Assembly (NCBI GenBank): GCA_965216965.1
Contig: CBDCGX010000009.1
Coordinates: 1-59,792, forward strand
Source of the DNA: CBDAKK01 sp965216965
GTDB taxonomy: Bacteria > Spirochaetota > Spirochaetia > WTKD01 > G963693115
Reading direction: 5' to 3'
DNA length: 59,792 nt
Shown in pieces: positions 39,331 through 49,220 of this stretch (position 1 is the first letter of the stretch; each line of letters begins with the position of its first letter). The notes beneath the pieces were generated by a model, which did no database searches, had not been told where the DNA came from, and was given only the letters and a program-made list of their open reading frames with translations. Made by a program: the position numbers and the translations under genes.

Positions 39331-40462
39331 CAAATTTTATATATCTTTTATTCTTTCCTTATTTCTTATAACACTTGCAATATACTCTAGCTTTTCACAA
39401 CAAAACACGACAATAGGAAGCATATATGTGTGGATTAAACAGAATCCCAATGCATCAAAAAAACAATTACAAAACATTATAGACACACAATTTCTCTCTT
39501 TACAAAAAACTCCTATAATAGATATTTATAACCTCTTAAAAACAATTTTACAATCATATCCAAGAAATATAATTCCCTTATCAGTATATACACACTATGC
39601 AAGCCTATCTGAATTACAACTTGACTTTGAAACCGCAGCAAGAATGTATTATCTTGCCTATCTAAACACCAATAATCCTTCATATCTTATAAAATCAGCC
39701 ATTAATGAGTTTGAAAGAGGTAGACAAACAACTGCTTCTACATATTTAGATAGCCTACAATACGAACCATCTACTGCCAATAAAATAAAAATTGCTATTA
39801 TTAAAGCAAATATCCTTGCAAACAATGGCGACTTTGAACCAGCAATAGCTATCTTACAAAAAATTCGCAACACCATTCCTCCCAACGAAACAAATGCTGA
39901 ACTATACTATACCCTCTATCAAATAGCAAAAGATGGTCTTGATATAAATACAGCAAATGAAGCTCTACAAATACTCAATACAAATTCTCCATCTTCAATA
40001 GAAGTATACATGATACATTCAACACATGTCTCTCAACTTCCCTTGCCTTCTCAGATACTCTCCATTGGAAGAAAAATAAGGAGTGCTATAGATAATGTAG
40101 CCAATATTGCACCAATAGATACATTTAAAAAAGATACCACACCGCCAAATAAAACAAATATAACTATTCCATCTACTTCTATTGATCAGATCTCAGATCC
40201 TCCAGATATTGGCTTTCAAGTTGCATCTTTTCGCTCTTTTATAAATGCTCAAAATGCCATGCAATATTACTATAAAATATGGGAAACTTCACTTATTACT
40301 GAAATAGATAAGCCTCGCATAGTAGAAAAATACCTCTTTACAGCAATATTCTACCAGATCATATTTCCATTTCCAACAAATACAGATTCATACTCAAGGG
40401 ATATACTAATAAAGAAACTTCGTAATGCAAAATTAGAAGGATTTATCGTTCGTAGAAAATAA
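39317..40462 (+). CDS. Exported TPR-like protein with a probable SPOR-type end
   Basis: A 381-residue protein with a signal peptide or membrane anchor (residues 9-26). Helical repeats of TPR type lie at about 90-230 (FETAARMYYLAYL, ANNGDFEPAIAILQKI). The last 85 residues read FQVASFRSFINAQNAMQYYYKI and end KLRNAKLEGFIVRR, which matches the pattern of SPOR domains that bind denuded peptidoglycan at division sites. The SPOR call is by eye and the middle of the domain is not typical. Co-directional with the LCP and LapA-like genes, so an envelope role is likely. Confidence 0.6.
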   Translation: MSTHNKFYISFILSLFLITLAIYSSFSQQNTTIGSIYVWIKQNPNASKKQLQNIIDTQFLSLQKTPIIDIYNLLKTILQSYPRNIIPLSVYTHYASLSELQLDFETAARMYYLAYLNTNNPSYLIKSAINEFERGRQTTASTYLDSLQYEPSTANKIKIAIIKANILANNGDFEPAIAILQKIRNTIPPNETNAELYYTLYQIAKDGLDINTANEALQILNTNSPSSIEVYMIHSTHVSQLPLPSQILSIGRKIRSAIDNVANIAPIDTFKKDTTPPNKTNITIPSTSIDQISDPPDIGFQVASFRSFINAQNAMQYYYKIWETSLITEIDKPRIVEKYLFTAIFYQIIFPFPTNTDSYSRDILIKKLRNAKLEGFIVRRK

Positions 40463-40471
40463 TTTACTAAA

Positions 40472-41974
40472 TTATTGTATTATTTCTTTTAGTCCTATAG
40501 AAGGAGAATTTTGTAGAGGATATATAGTCCTTGCAGCAATATGTACAGGTGTTAAAAGTATTCTATCGTCATCATTTTCAACAACAAAAAAACTCCCTGA
40601 TTTTTCTTTAAAATCCCTTACTTCAAGCACAGTTATATCTTCAATCATAAAAAAATCAAAATACCATATTACCTCAGTATTAGAGGAAGTATCATCAGAA
40701 TTATTGTTGCTCTGACTTTTTTGTCCTAAAACTTTAAGAATAGGGTATTCAAATATGTAATACAAGCTGTCTTTTGTACTCTCAAAACTACCAGAAAGAC
40801 GAATCAACCTATCTTTTACATTCCTTCCACCTTTAATAGATCTTAAAAAACCAGTTGCTTCTTCAGAAGTGATATGCTTATACACTCCATTAAATACACT
40901 ACCACTAATATCATAATCTAAAGATATAGTAATTTCATCCTCTGAAAGAGTTTGTACATGCATCCATTTCCGCACGCTTGGAAAAAGAATATTTTGCATT
41001 CTTATTCTTCCTCCAATACCTTCGTTGCTTATGGTTCTTGCAACGGAACGCCAAGCATAAGACTGTATCTCCTGAGAATTATAGAAAACCACCCCAGGTC
41101 TACTGTTAGAAAATTCTATAAATATGGTGTCATCCTTCTTTTTCACCCAGAGCCCATTAAGAAAATCTTTCCACGTTTCACTATCTCCTACATAGAGATC
41201 AGAAAGTTTTTGCTGAATAATGTTAGTATATGTAAATTTCTCTGAATTCTTATAAACATATGTTACAGTATTACGATCCCAATTATAATACGATTTAGTA
41301 ATGCTTTTATCTTCTTCTATATCATATAAAACTAGAAGGTACGACACTCCATATGTACGACCTTCTCTATATTGCGCATTACGTGCTACCTCTTGAATTT
41401 GTATGTCTGTAGCTGTTTTCGAAAACACTTTTTTATATTGAGACACATCATAGGTTTTTAAGGGAAGATGGAATACTTCTATAAGTTTTTTTCCTTCTTG
41501 AGAATAGCCTTCTACTACAATTTCCTTACGGGAATCACCAGTAATATCCTTTACATAAAGAGAAACTGATTTTTTTACATTTAAATTTGTCTGACTTTGC
41601 CAATTAAATTGATATTTATTAAGTTTTGTATTGTAGCTCGCAATGAGAACATAGGGAGAATCTATATCATATCTAGTATAAAGAATTATATCTTCTTCAT
41701 TATCATCAATATCTAAGTTGTCTCTCAAATAATCAAGCACAACAAAAGGCGCTGGAAGCGAAAAACGAATCAGCGATTTTTCGTCATCATTAATAGTGAT
41801 AGTCTCTTCTATCTTTTCTAGAGTCCCCAATGTAATTTTATCATTACCTTGGGGAATGATTCTTTGATAAATTACATTTTCTGTATTACCGCAAGAAAAA
41901 AGAAATATCAGAAAAATTGACAAGATCCACATAGAACCCCACCATTTCCCCCCCTCACTATTATGATTATTCAT
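40472..41974 (-). CDS. Lipoprotein of unknown function
   Basis: About 500 residues, with a hydrophobic leader ending in LFSC, so a lipoprotein. The region FVVLDYLRDNLDIDDNEEDIIL and YVKDITGDSRKEIVVEGY has the Asp-rich turn of FG-GAP/VCBS-like repeats. The rest is beta-rich. I do not recognise a function. The start is uncertain: ATG at 41974 has no clear ribosome site, and ATG at 41932, just before the hydrophobic stretch, has GTGGGG close to it. Between them is a run of seven G (41948-41954 as C on the plus strand). It lies 15 bases after the cyclase gene and may be co-transcribed with it. Confidence 0.6.
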   Translation of the reverse strand: MNNHNSEGGKWWGSMWILSIFLIFLFSCGNTENVIYQRIIPQGNDKITLGTLEKIEETITINDDEKSLIRFSLPAPFVVLDYLRDNLDIDDNEEDIILYTRYDIDSPYVLIASYNTKLNKYQFNWQSQTNLNVKKSVSLYVKDITGDSRKEIVVEGYSQEGKKLIEVFHLPLKTYDVSQYKKVFSKTATDIQIQEVARNAQYREGRTYGVSYLLVLYDIEEDKSITKSYYNWDRNTVTYVYKNSEKFTYTNIIQQKLSDLYVGDSETWKDFLNGLWVKKKDDTIFIEFSNSRPGVVFYNSQEIQSYAWRSVARTISNEGIGGRIRMQNILFPSVRKWMHVQTLSEDEITISLDYDISGSVFNGVYKHITSEEATGFLRSIKGGRNVKDRLIRLSGSFESTKDSLYYIFEYPILKVLGQKSQSNNNSDDTSSNTEVIWYFDFFMIEDITVLEVRDFKEKSGSFFVVENDDDRILLTPVHIAARTIYPLQNSPSIGLKEIIQ

Positions 41975-42010
41975 ATGTAACCCACAAAAAAACAAAACAC
42001 TTTCTTCTAA

Positions 42011-43555
42011 TTATCTTTCTATCTTAAGACCATATCCTTTAATCAAATTTTCTTTTCCTTTAAGCTTCATTTCAATTTCTTTCCATGACATATTTTGTAG
42101 TGTATCAGACATCTTTTCCTTCATGTTGTTTGAAACAATCAAATCACATCCATATTCTTTGGTTGCACTTTCAAATCGAGCGGCAGTATTGACTACATCA
42201 CCAATTGCTGTAAAATCAAGTCTTTCCTCAGAACCTACAAGACCTACAATAGCTTCTCCCATATTTATACCAACTCCAATATCAATAGCTGGATTCCGCA
42301 TTTTTCTTGCTACAACAAACATCTCAAGTGCCGCATGCAAAGCATTAGATGCTCCTTTTTCTATATTTTCTAATCCAAACAAAGCCATAACGCCATCTCC
42401 CATAAATTTATCTACAATACCATTTCGTTTTATAATAATTTTCACAATCTCAGAAAGATATTTATTTATAAAAGAAATTACATTCTGTGGTTTTGTATTT
42501 TCACTATATGATGTGAAATTTCTTATATCAGAAAAAAGAACGACTACTGGCTTCATTGTTCCACCTGGCTCAAGCTTCCCATCTTTCGCAAGGATATCCG
42601 CTACCTGAGAATTCACTAACTTACCAAAAATAGTTTTCAATTTCTTTTTCTCTTTAAGTTCTTTTGATATGCCTCTAACATTTTCTCCTAGTATTCCAAA
42701 TTCATCATTAGAAAGCACCGGCATGCTCACATCTAAATTTCCACGAAATAATTGTCGTATTGTTGTATTTATATATGTGAAAAAAATTATTAAATTAGTT
42801 GCATAATTTATACAAATCAGAATAACATACCCCATAAATATAGCAATAACAAATAGGATCTCCTTAAATACAGATAGTACTCCTTTAAGAGGATCAATAA
42901 CGTCATAAACCCTTATAAGCCAGTGGAAATTTTTATAGCTTGTAAGTAAGAAAACAGTACACATAGCAATGAGAACAAAAACACTTGCAACTATGAATTT
43001 TCGCTTTAATGAACGGAAACCTCCGTATATTTCTGATTTCCCCTCTTTTATACCAAGATATATCTGATATCGCCTTTTTATAATCATCATATTAACAACA
43101 GAAAACAACCCTAACATGAAAGAACTATATGTGATTTTCACAAGACTTTCCATTCCAAAACCCCAAACTTTTAGAGAAAATATCCCAAGATAAACAGACC
43201 ATGTTATAAGGAAACCCATTTCAAATAAGAAATATAAAAATGTGCTAGAATTGAGTAAACGATGTGTGCCCATTGCATATATCACAGAAGCACGAATTAT
43301 ATATAGCAAAATGAGTGGGATAGATATATACGGAAAAATACTATTAATAGTTTGTCCCTCTATAAATGGACATACTTTTCCACCATAAATAGTAAGCAAT
43401 ATCAAAAGCAACGTATAATAAAACCATGAGTGTTTAAATACTCCCCATTTTGTATTAATTTGTTCTTCAAACCATGCTTCATTCTCTTCGCTTTTGCTAA
43501 GAATAACAGAAGAAATACTTTTTGTCTGTGGCAAAGATTGCTTAATTATTTCCAT
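42011..43555 (-). CDS. Membrane adenylate/guanylate cyclase (class III)
   Basis: A 514-residue protein with about six membrane segments in the first 260 residues, a HAMP-like linker (RQLFRGNLDVSMPVLSNDEFG), and a class III cyclase domain from about 330. VLFSDIRNFTSYSE carries the first metal Asp and KFMGDGVMALFG the second; LDFTAIGDVVNTAARFES includes the transition-state residues. It should make cAMP (or cGMP) at the inner membrane. Spirochaetes carry several such enzymes. The signal sensed by the membrane part is unknown. Confidence 0.87.
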   Translation of the reverse strand: MEIIKQSLPQTKSISSVILSKSEENEAWFEEQINTKWGVFKHSWFYYTLLLILLTIYGGKVCPFIEGQTINSIFPYISIPLILLYIIRASVIYAMGTHRLLNSSTFLYFLFEMGFLITWSVYLGIFSLKVWGFGMESLVKITYSSFMLGLFSVVNMMIIKRRYQIYLGIKEGKSEIYGGFRSLKRKFIVASVFVLIAMCTVFLLTSYKNFHWLIRVYDVIDPLKGVLSVFKEILFVIAIFMGYVILICINYATNLIIFFTYINTTIRQLFRGNLDVSMPVLSNDEFGILGENVRGISKELKEKKKLKTIFGKLVNSQVADILAKDGKLEPGGTMKPVVVLFSDIRNFTSYSENTKPQNVISFINKYLSEIVKIIIKRNGIVDKFMGDGVMALFGLENIEKGASNALHAALEMFVVARKMRNPAIDIGVGINMGEAIVGLVGSEERLDFTAIGDVVNTAARFESATKEYGCDLIVSNNMKEKMSDTLQNMSWKEIEMKLKGKENLIKGYGLKIER

Positions 43556-43768
43556 TTACAACTCCATTTTTGTTACTATATCAATAGTAGCTATTATATA
43601 GCAATGATATTATCATTATAGTTATAATTGTATGAAAAAAAAGTACAAATTACAATGTATAAAAAGGGAAGGCTCTTAATAGTGGTATTCCCAATAATCA
43701 AGAAGAATTCTTACTTGAAAATCAAAATACATTATTTAAAAACATAAAGAATAATAGAGAAAAATTAA

Positions 43769-44563
43769 ATGAAAACATTATTTAGAAATATACAATTTTT
43801 TCTTATCATTATAACTCTCTACGTAATGTTAAACATATTTTATTTAAAACTTATGGTGCAATGTGTTTTTGCTTATAAACATACAGTAGAAAATATGAAC
43901 AAAAACAACTTCAAAATAGCACAAAACATCCTACGATTTTCCTTCATTATTTTAGGCATACGTTACAGAGAATTTACTAGTAATATTCCTCTCAATCCTA
44001 AAAAACCATATATACTCGTTTCAAATCATCAAAGTCTTTTAGACATCATTAGCATCTACCATCTGTTCTCTCTTACAGTAAAGATACGCTTTATTGCAAA
44101 GCATTCCCTAAAAAGACATGTTCCCTATGCATCAAAAATATTGCGTTTAGAACGTCATGCTCTTATTCATAGAAAAAACCCCAAACAAGCACTTACCCAA
44201 GTCAAAGATCTTGCACGTCGCGCTTGCATAAACAAATATGCAATCGTTGTATTTCCTGAAGGCACTCGACATTTTGATGGGATAGTTCATCCATTTAAAT
44301 CTGGTGGGATAAAACTCATTGTAAAAGAATGCCCAAACATTACAATGCGTGTCGTAGCTATAAGTGGGGGAAAATGGTTCTCTAAGATAACAAAAATATC
44401 AACACAGCATTACAAAAAGAAATATTTCTTTATAAAAACTGTTGACGAGTATACAGGAATCACAATAAAAAACAGTGTGGAATACCTAGAAAAAGCAAGA
44501 GAAAAAATCAAACAACAAATTGCCGTCTGGGATATATACGAAGAAGCACTCCAAAGTATATGA
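43769..44563 (+). CDS. plsC: 1-acyl-sn-glycerol-3-phosphate acyltransferase
   Basis: A 264-residue membrane-bound acyltransferase that makes phosphatidic acid. One N-terminal membrane segment (residues 9-30), catalytic NHQSLLD near residue 91 (HX4D), RHALIHRKN, and the substrate motif FPEGTRHFDG near 168. Length and order are normal for PlsC. It diverges from the cyclase gene and precedes the ABC exporter pair by about 40 bases. Confidence 0.88.
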   Translation: MKTLFRNIQFFLIIITLYVMLNIFYLKLMVQCVFAYKHTVENMNKNNFKIAQNILRFSFIILGIRYREFTSNIPLNPKKPYILVSNHQSLLDIISIYHLFSLTVKIRFIAKHSLKRHVPYASKILRLERHALIHRKNPKQALTQVKDLARRACINKYAIVVFPEGTRHFDGIVHPFKSGGIKLIVKECPNITMRVVAISGGKWFSKITKISTQHYKKKYFFIKTVDEYTGITIKNSVEYLEKAREKIKQQIAVWDIYEEALQSI

Positions 44564-44602
44564 AAAATGCTATAGTCTATAAATAACTAGACAACTATAA
44601 GT

Positions 44603-46405
44603 ATGAAAAAAAAAGAAGCTCTATTCCCATTTATTAAAACACTTATCGCCCCATATTCAAAAAAGATAGTCATAGGAATTGCCTCTCTGATAATGGTAAA
44701 CATACTTCTTCTTTCCATTCCCTTTATACTTTCAAAAATTATAGATATTTACCAATTTAGTATAGAAAAACCGATTCCTAATATTCCATATATGCGGATA
44801 TTATTTTGGGCGTCACTTATGCTATTTCTTAATATAATTATATTCTTTTTACGTCTAGCATGGAGGCGACTTCTAATATTTCCATCATTTGCTATAGAAC
44901 GAGACTTACGAATAAATCTTTTCTCACATATACTATCAATTAGAAAAAAACATCGCAATAACTATGAAACAGGATCACAGATATCACTTATAAGTAGAGA
45001 AACAGGAGGTCTTTCGGATGCAATAAGCTGGGGGACACTTGCTCTTATAGATGGTCTCTTTTCTATAATAAGTGTAAGTATTATTCTCTTGATATTTTAT
45101 CGTAATATATCATGGACAAGTTTATCACTCTATCCTCTTATTTCAGTAGGGCTATATATCATATGGCAACTTATTGGGAAACGATATGAGAATATACAAG
45201 TTCGCATTGCACATATAACAGAGCTTACACGACAAATGTTTACTCATATTGGTGATATCAAAGCTCACAATAATGAAAATTTTTATATTAAATATTTCAT
45301 ATTTGAAGGCAATAAAATTGTAAAACTACAAATGCAAATTACAATATTGAGAGCATTACTTATTCCATTTGTGATTTTTATAAATGGTCTTGCACTTGTA
45401 TTGGTGTTATACTTTGGCATACAGCAAATACAATTCGGCACTGCTACACTTGGAAGTATTTTCGCTGTTATAAACTACCTCATGCAAATAGAAATGCCAT
45501 TCCTAGGTCTTGGGTTCGCTCTTGATATTCAGCAAAAAGGAATGTCAAATGCCCATAGAATTAAGAAATTATTATCTATTAAAACAATTCCTCCTCAATC
45601 ACCTCATACAGTTTCTAAAGAAATAAAAGGAGATCTCTCCCTAAAAAATGTGTATTTCTCATATTCCGAAAAAACATCAAAAGAAGATGCATCTTCTTTT
45701 GCATTAGGACCAATAAATATAGAAATACCTTCTGGCTCATGGGTTGGCATTACGGGAAAAATAGGATCAGGGAAAAGTACACTTGCAATGCTTTTAGCAG
45801 GAGTATATAATTCTCAAAAAGGCACTATACTATGGGATAAAATACCTATCACAGAATATGATGATATACATATCAAACAAAATATATTATTACAATCACA
45901 ACAATTCACTCTCTTTTCAAACACAATAGTCCAAAACATAGCATTTTATGAGAACTCTCTCCCACAAAAAATGTATAACAAAGCATTACGATACGGAAAA
46001 CTAAGTAAATTAAATGATGATATACATACATTAGTAAAAAAGTGGGACACTAGCATTGGAGAAGCAGGAATTCGTCTTTCTGGTGGACAAAAGCAACGAG
46101 TTGCCCTTGCTCGAGCATTATTTAAAGAATCCCCAATACTCATCCTTGATGATATATTCTCTGGACTTGATAATAAAACTACTTCTATTATTATGGAAAA
46201 CCTCAAACTCCTTAGGAAAGGGCAAACTACTTTTGTCATTACCCATAATATACCACTCCTATCTAAAACAGATAGAATACTTATTCTAGAAAAAGGTCAC
46301 ATAATAGAAGATGGATCTCATAAACAATTACTCTCTCAAAAAGGCTCCCATTACTCCTCATATTTATACGAATTTCTTATAGAACAAGGAAGATACATTG
46401 AATAA
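44603..46405 (+). CDS. Heterodimeric ABC exporter, half 1
   Basis: A 600-residue half-transporter: six membrane helices (residues 20-310), then an ATPase domain. Walker A is GKIGSGKST near 392, signature LSGGQKQRVALA is canonical, but Walker B reads ILILDDIFSGLD, with Asp where the catalytic Glu should be. The H-loop His is present (VITHNIP). In heterodimeric exporters (TmrAB/BmrCD-like) one half has just this defect. The partner is the next gene, which overlaps by 8 bases. The substrate is unknown; a lipid or drug is possible given plsC upstream. Confidence 0.85.
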   Translation: MKKKEALFPFIKTLIAPYSKKIVIGIASLIMVNILLLSIPFILSKIIDIYQFSIEKPIPNIPYMRILFWASLMLFLNIIIFFLRLAWRRLLIFPSFAIERDLRINLFSHILSIRKKHRNNYETGSQISLISRETGGLSDAISWGTLALIDGLFSIISVSIILLIFYRNISWTSLSLYPLISVGLYIIWQLIGKRYENIQVRIAHITELTRQMFTHIGDIKAHNNENFYIKYFIFEGNKIVKLQMQITILRALLIPFVIFINGLALVLVLYFGIQQIQFGTATLGSIFAVINYLMQIEMPFLGLGFALDIQQKGMSNAHRIKKLLSIKTIPPQSPHTVSKEIKGDLSLKNVYFSYSEKTSKEDASSFALGPINIEIPSGSWVGITGKIGSGKSTLAMLLAGVYNSQKGTILWDKIPITEYDDIHIKQNILLQSQQFTLFSNTIVQNIAFYENSLPQKMYNKALRYGKLSKLNDDIHTLVKKWDTSIGEAGIRLSGGQKQRVALARALFKESPILILDDIFSGLDNKTTSIIMENLKLLRKGQTTFVITHNIPLLSKTDRILILEKGHIIEDGSHKQLLSQKGSHYSSYLYEFLIEQGRYIE

Positions 46406-48188
46406 AGAAAAAGAATTATTACAGCACGTAAAACATCTGTCAAATAAAGAAATATTTAAAAAAACTCTCAATTTATTGAAAAAACATATCTCATTGTGTT
46501 CGGTTATTCTAATTTCTTTTATGGTATTTATAACTGCCCAGATGATCATACCTATACTATTGAAAACTCTTATAGACATTATCCCAAATATAATTAAAAG
46601 CCCCTCACTAAATAAAACATTCTTCATTCAAAATACCCAACTATTTCAAATAATACTAGCAACGATAACAGTGTCAATATTTATGTTTATAACTACTATA
46701 ACAAGTTCTTATCTAATTCAAAAAATTGTTATGGAATTGCGACAGAAAATAATTACTCACAGCCTCAAACAATCTATGAACTATTTTAATAAAGAACCAA
46801 TTGGATCCATAGTTACTACAGTAACCAATGATCTTGATTCTGCAAGCATGTTCTTTGAAATAATGATAAATCAAGTTTTCTCATCACTTCTTTCTCTTAT
46901 TGCCTTGCTCATAACTCTTTTTATCATAAACCCCTATTTGACGTTTTCTTTATTTATAGGATTTCCTTTTATTATTGTTTTAGCTGAACTATATAGGAAG
47001 AAAATCCTAAAAACAGCCCAGAAATTACGAACAGAACGCCAGATTTCAAATACATACGTTGCTGAACATTTACAAGGTGCAGACGACTTACAACTGTACA
47101 ATAAAACAAAACAAAGTATTACCACATTTAATACTTATACATATTCATATTATCTGGCACGGTTACAACTTGGGAAGCACCAAAGTTTTGTTCGACCATT
47201 TCTAAATCTGTTTTTAACATTACTAATATTTATAATAATTATTTCGGGAGCTTATTTTGTTAATGCAGCTATTGCTAGCATTGGGGTTATAATTGCATTT
47301 ATACAACTTGCAAAACAATTCTTTTCTCCCATCATTACACTGGCACAGCAACTCACTCAAGTACAAGAGTCTATAGCAAGCATAGAAAGAGTCTTCTTAT
47401 TTTTAGACGTCTCAACAGAACTCCCTAATCCTTCTCACCTCCCCTCATCTTTTATACAAAAGGAAAACCAATATACTCTTATATTTAAAAATGTATGCTT
47501 TTCATATAAAGACAATAATCCCACATTACAGAATATCTCATTTTCTCTTGAACCAAATAAAAAAATTGCACTCGTAGGATATACTGGATCAGGAAAATCA
47601 ACTATTGCACGACTGTGCGTGAGATTCTGGGACATATGCGAAGGACACATAACACTTAATGGCACTAACATTAATAATATACCTCTTTCTTTTTTAAGAA
47701 ACACTGTGAAACTATTACAACAAGATAGTTTTATATTTGATGGAACATTACGAGATAATATTTGTATGGGGAAAGAAACAACTCAACAAAACCTCACTAC
47801 TCTTGCAAAAAAAAGCAGCCTAGATGAATTGTTAGTAACACTACCAAAATCTTGGGACAGTATTATAAACTCACAAACTCTTTCCGTAGGTCAACAGCGA
47901 CTTATAGCAATATGCAGAATACTTATAGATCCTCCTCCCATAGTACTTCTTGATGAATTTAGTGCCGCGCTTGATACAACAACAGAACAATATATACAAA
48001 AACTCCTTTCCGAACTACAAAAGAATAGGAGCTGTCTTATTATAGCCCACAAGTTACATACCATACAGTCTTGCGATGAGATCTTATATCTAAAAAATGG
48101 TTATATTACCGAACGAGGAACACATACCAATCTCCTCAAGCTAAACGGAGACTACTCAAAGCTATTACAACATGGGAACCTATCTTAA
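46398..48188 (+). CDS. Heterodimeric ABC exporter, half 2
   Basis: A 596-residue half-transporter with six membrane helices and an ATPase domain. Walker A is GYTGSGKST near 393, Walker B is VLLDEFSAALD with the catalytic Glu, and the H-loop is IIAHKLH, but the signature is LSVGQQRLIA instead of LSGGQ. This is the matching half to the upstream gene. One composite ATP site (Walker of this half with the LSGGQ of half 1) is intact; the other is degenerate on both sides. The start is a TTG at 46398 with AAGGA 7 bases before it, overlapping the stop of half 1. Confidence 0.85.
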   Translation: MNKEKELLQHVKHLSNKEIFKKTLNLLKKHISLCSVILISFMVFITAQMIIPILLKTLIDIIPNIIKSPSLNKTFFIQNTQLFQIILATITVSIFMFITTITSSYLIQKIVMELRQKIITHSLKQSMNYFNKEPIGSIVTTVTNDLDSASMFFEIMINQVFSSLLSLIALLITLFIINPYLTFSLFIGFPFIIVLAELYRKKILKTAQKLRTERQISNTYVAEHLQGADDLQLYNKTKQSITTFNTYTYSYYLARLQLGKHQSFVRPFLNLFLTLLIFIIIISGAYFVNAAIASIGVIIAFIQLAKQFFSPIITLAQQLTQVQESIASIERVFLFLDVSTELPNPSHLPSSFIQKENQYTLIFKNVCFSYKDNNPTLQNISFSLEPNKKIALVGYTGSGKSTIARLCVRFWDICEGHITLNGTNINNIPLSFLRNTVKLLQQDSFIFDGTLRDNICMGKETTQQNLTTLAKKSSLDELLVTLPKSWDSIINSQTLSVGQQRLIAICRILIDPPPIVLLDEFSAALDTTTEQYIQKLLSELQKNRSCLIIAHKLHTIQSCDEILYLKNGYITERGTHTNLLKLNGDYSKLLQHGNLS

Positions 48189-48204
48189 AAAGAGAGGACC
48201 ACTC

Positions 48205-48744
48205 TTACTGTAGTAAATCTACTATTAATCCTCGTATCTCATCCATTGTTTGCATAAGCTGCATTTGGCTTGTCTGTGTCCTTAACACCATCTTAAGCAC
48301 TTCATCAAGTTTCTTGTTTATAGTATGTATAATGGTAATTTTTCTTGGAGTCATTTTTTTCCCATTTGGAGTGAATTCTTTGTGTAAAACAGAAAAAGAT
48401 TCCTTTTTATGAATATGAGGCACTATTGATTTAAGCAATTTCTGAATTGCATCGCGGTATGCTAACACATTATCCATGCCCGGTCTTCTTAGAAGCACAT
48501 CACCCATACTATGTACATTATCTTGCAAACTCTGCAATGCTTCTGTGTCTATGCTTCCATCTGCAAGTAATAGAGGAACCACATCATTATTTTCATAAGA
48601 TGATTCTACTGATAATTGCTCGTCAAATTTTGAAGTTTTTTTACCCTGCGAGACTGGATGCGCTTCTTTTTTAGATACAATGGCTCCCCCCCCCGATTTT
48701 CGCGATCCTAATCTCCTATTTCTATCTGTAGTAATACCTTCCAT
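48205..48744 (-). CDS. YaaR-family (DUF327) protein
   Basis: A 179-residue protein. The C-terminal 110 residues fit the DUF327/YaaR pattern: helical, AYRDAIQKLLKSIV, ITIIHTINKKLDEVLKMVL and a closing TMDEIRGLIVDLL. The first 60 residues are polar and probably unfolded. A run of nine G (C at 48686-48694 on the plus strand) at codons 17-20 encodes Gly-Gly-Gly, so a length change would truncate the protein early. It follows the bactofilin gene by 15 bases. Function unknown; the neighbours suggest cell envelope or shape. Confidence 0.7.
   Translation of the reverse strand: MEGITTDRNRRLGSRKSGGGAIVSKKEAHPVSQGKKTSKFDEQLSVESSYENNDVVPLLLADGSIDTEALQSLQDNVHSMGDVLLRRPGMDNVLAYRDAIQKLLKSIVPHIHKKESFSVLHKEFTPNGKKMTPRKITIIHTINKKLDEVLKMVLRTQTSQMQLMQTMDEIRGLIVDLLQ
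48686..48694 (-). repeat. G9 homopolymer in the YaaR-family gene
   Basis: Nine consecutive G on the coding strand near the 5' end of the gene, in a genome with few G/C runs. Slipped-strand change of one base would shift the frame after about 20 codons. Confidence 0.8.
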
Positions 48745-48759
48745 AGTAATATGTACACC

Positions 48760-49206
48760 CTAATCGTTAAATAAATTTCCCAACATCTTTGTAGAAAAAT
48801 GCTCTACTATTCGCACATGAGGGATACCATCAGCTTTAGGATCAACAGCATCTTCTCTTTTTTGTATAAGCTTCTGAGATTTAATTTTAAGACTACTACT
48901 TATAATAGAGCCTGCTTCTGTAATAATATTTGTTGCATTAATTGTGCCGAGTACTAATGCACTTGATTGTATAATAACAAGAGGAGTATTATGTATTGTT
49001 CCGCTAAAGAACCCTGCAATAATGATCTTCTTTGAAGAAAGTATTCCTTGTACTTTTCCTTGAACTCCAATAAGTATCACGTCTTCAGAAACAATATCTC
49101 CTACAAAGATCCCATCAACACGAATAATGTCAACAGCATGAATATTTCCATTATACTTTGTACCAAATCCGATAACAGAATTAATAATTGTAGAGTTTTC
49201 TTTCAT
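48760..49206 (-). CDS. Bactofilin
   Basis: A 148-residue polymer-forming cytoskeletal protein. The centre is the right-handed beta-helix with hydrophobic residues at regular spacing, readable in GFGTKYNGNIHAVDIIRVDG, FVGDIVSEDVILIG and AGFFSGTI. The ends are short and polar. Bactofilins form filaments at the inner membrane and often guide M23 peptidases that shape the cell wall; the M23 gene lies 14 bases upstream in the same operon. In spirochaetes bactofilins have been linked to helical cell shape (Leptospira). Confidence 0.88.
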   Translation of the reverse strand: MKENSTIINSVIGFGTKYNGNIHAVDIIRVDGIFVGDIVSEDVILIGVQGKVQGILSSKKIIIAGFFSGTIHNTPLVIIQSSALVLGTINATNIITEAGSIISSSLKIKSQKLIQKREDAVDPKADGIPHVRIVEHFSTKMLGNLFND

Positions 49207-49220
49207 AAGAGCAATTGTAT

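Noticed and set aside
42123..42608. A 161-residue plus-strand frame opposite the cyclase domain
   Set aside because: It is antisense to the class III cyclase motifs and has no ribosome site.
43605..43619. Short palindrome AATGATATTATCATT between the cyclase and plsC genes
   Set aside because: Seven-base arms of A and T are expected by chance at this base composition.
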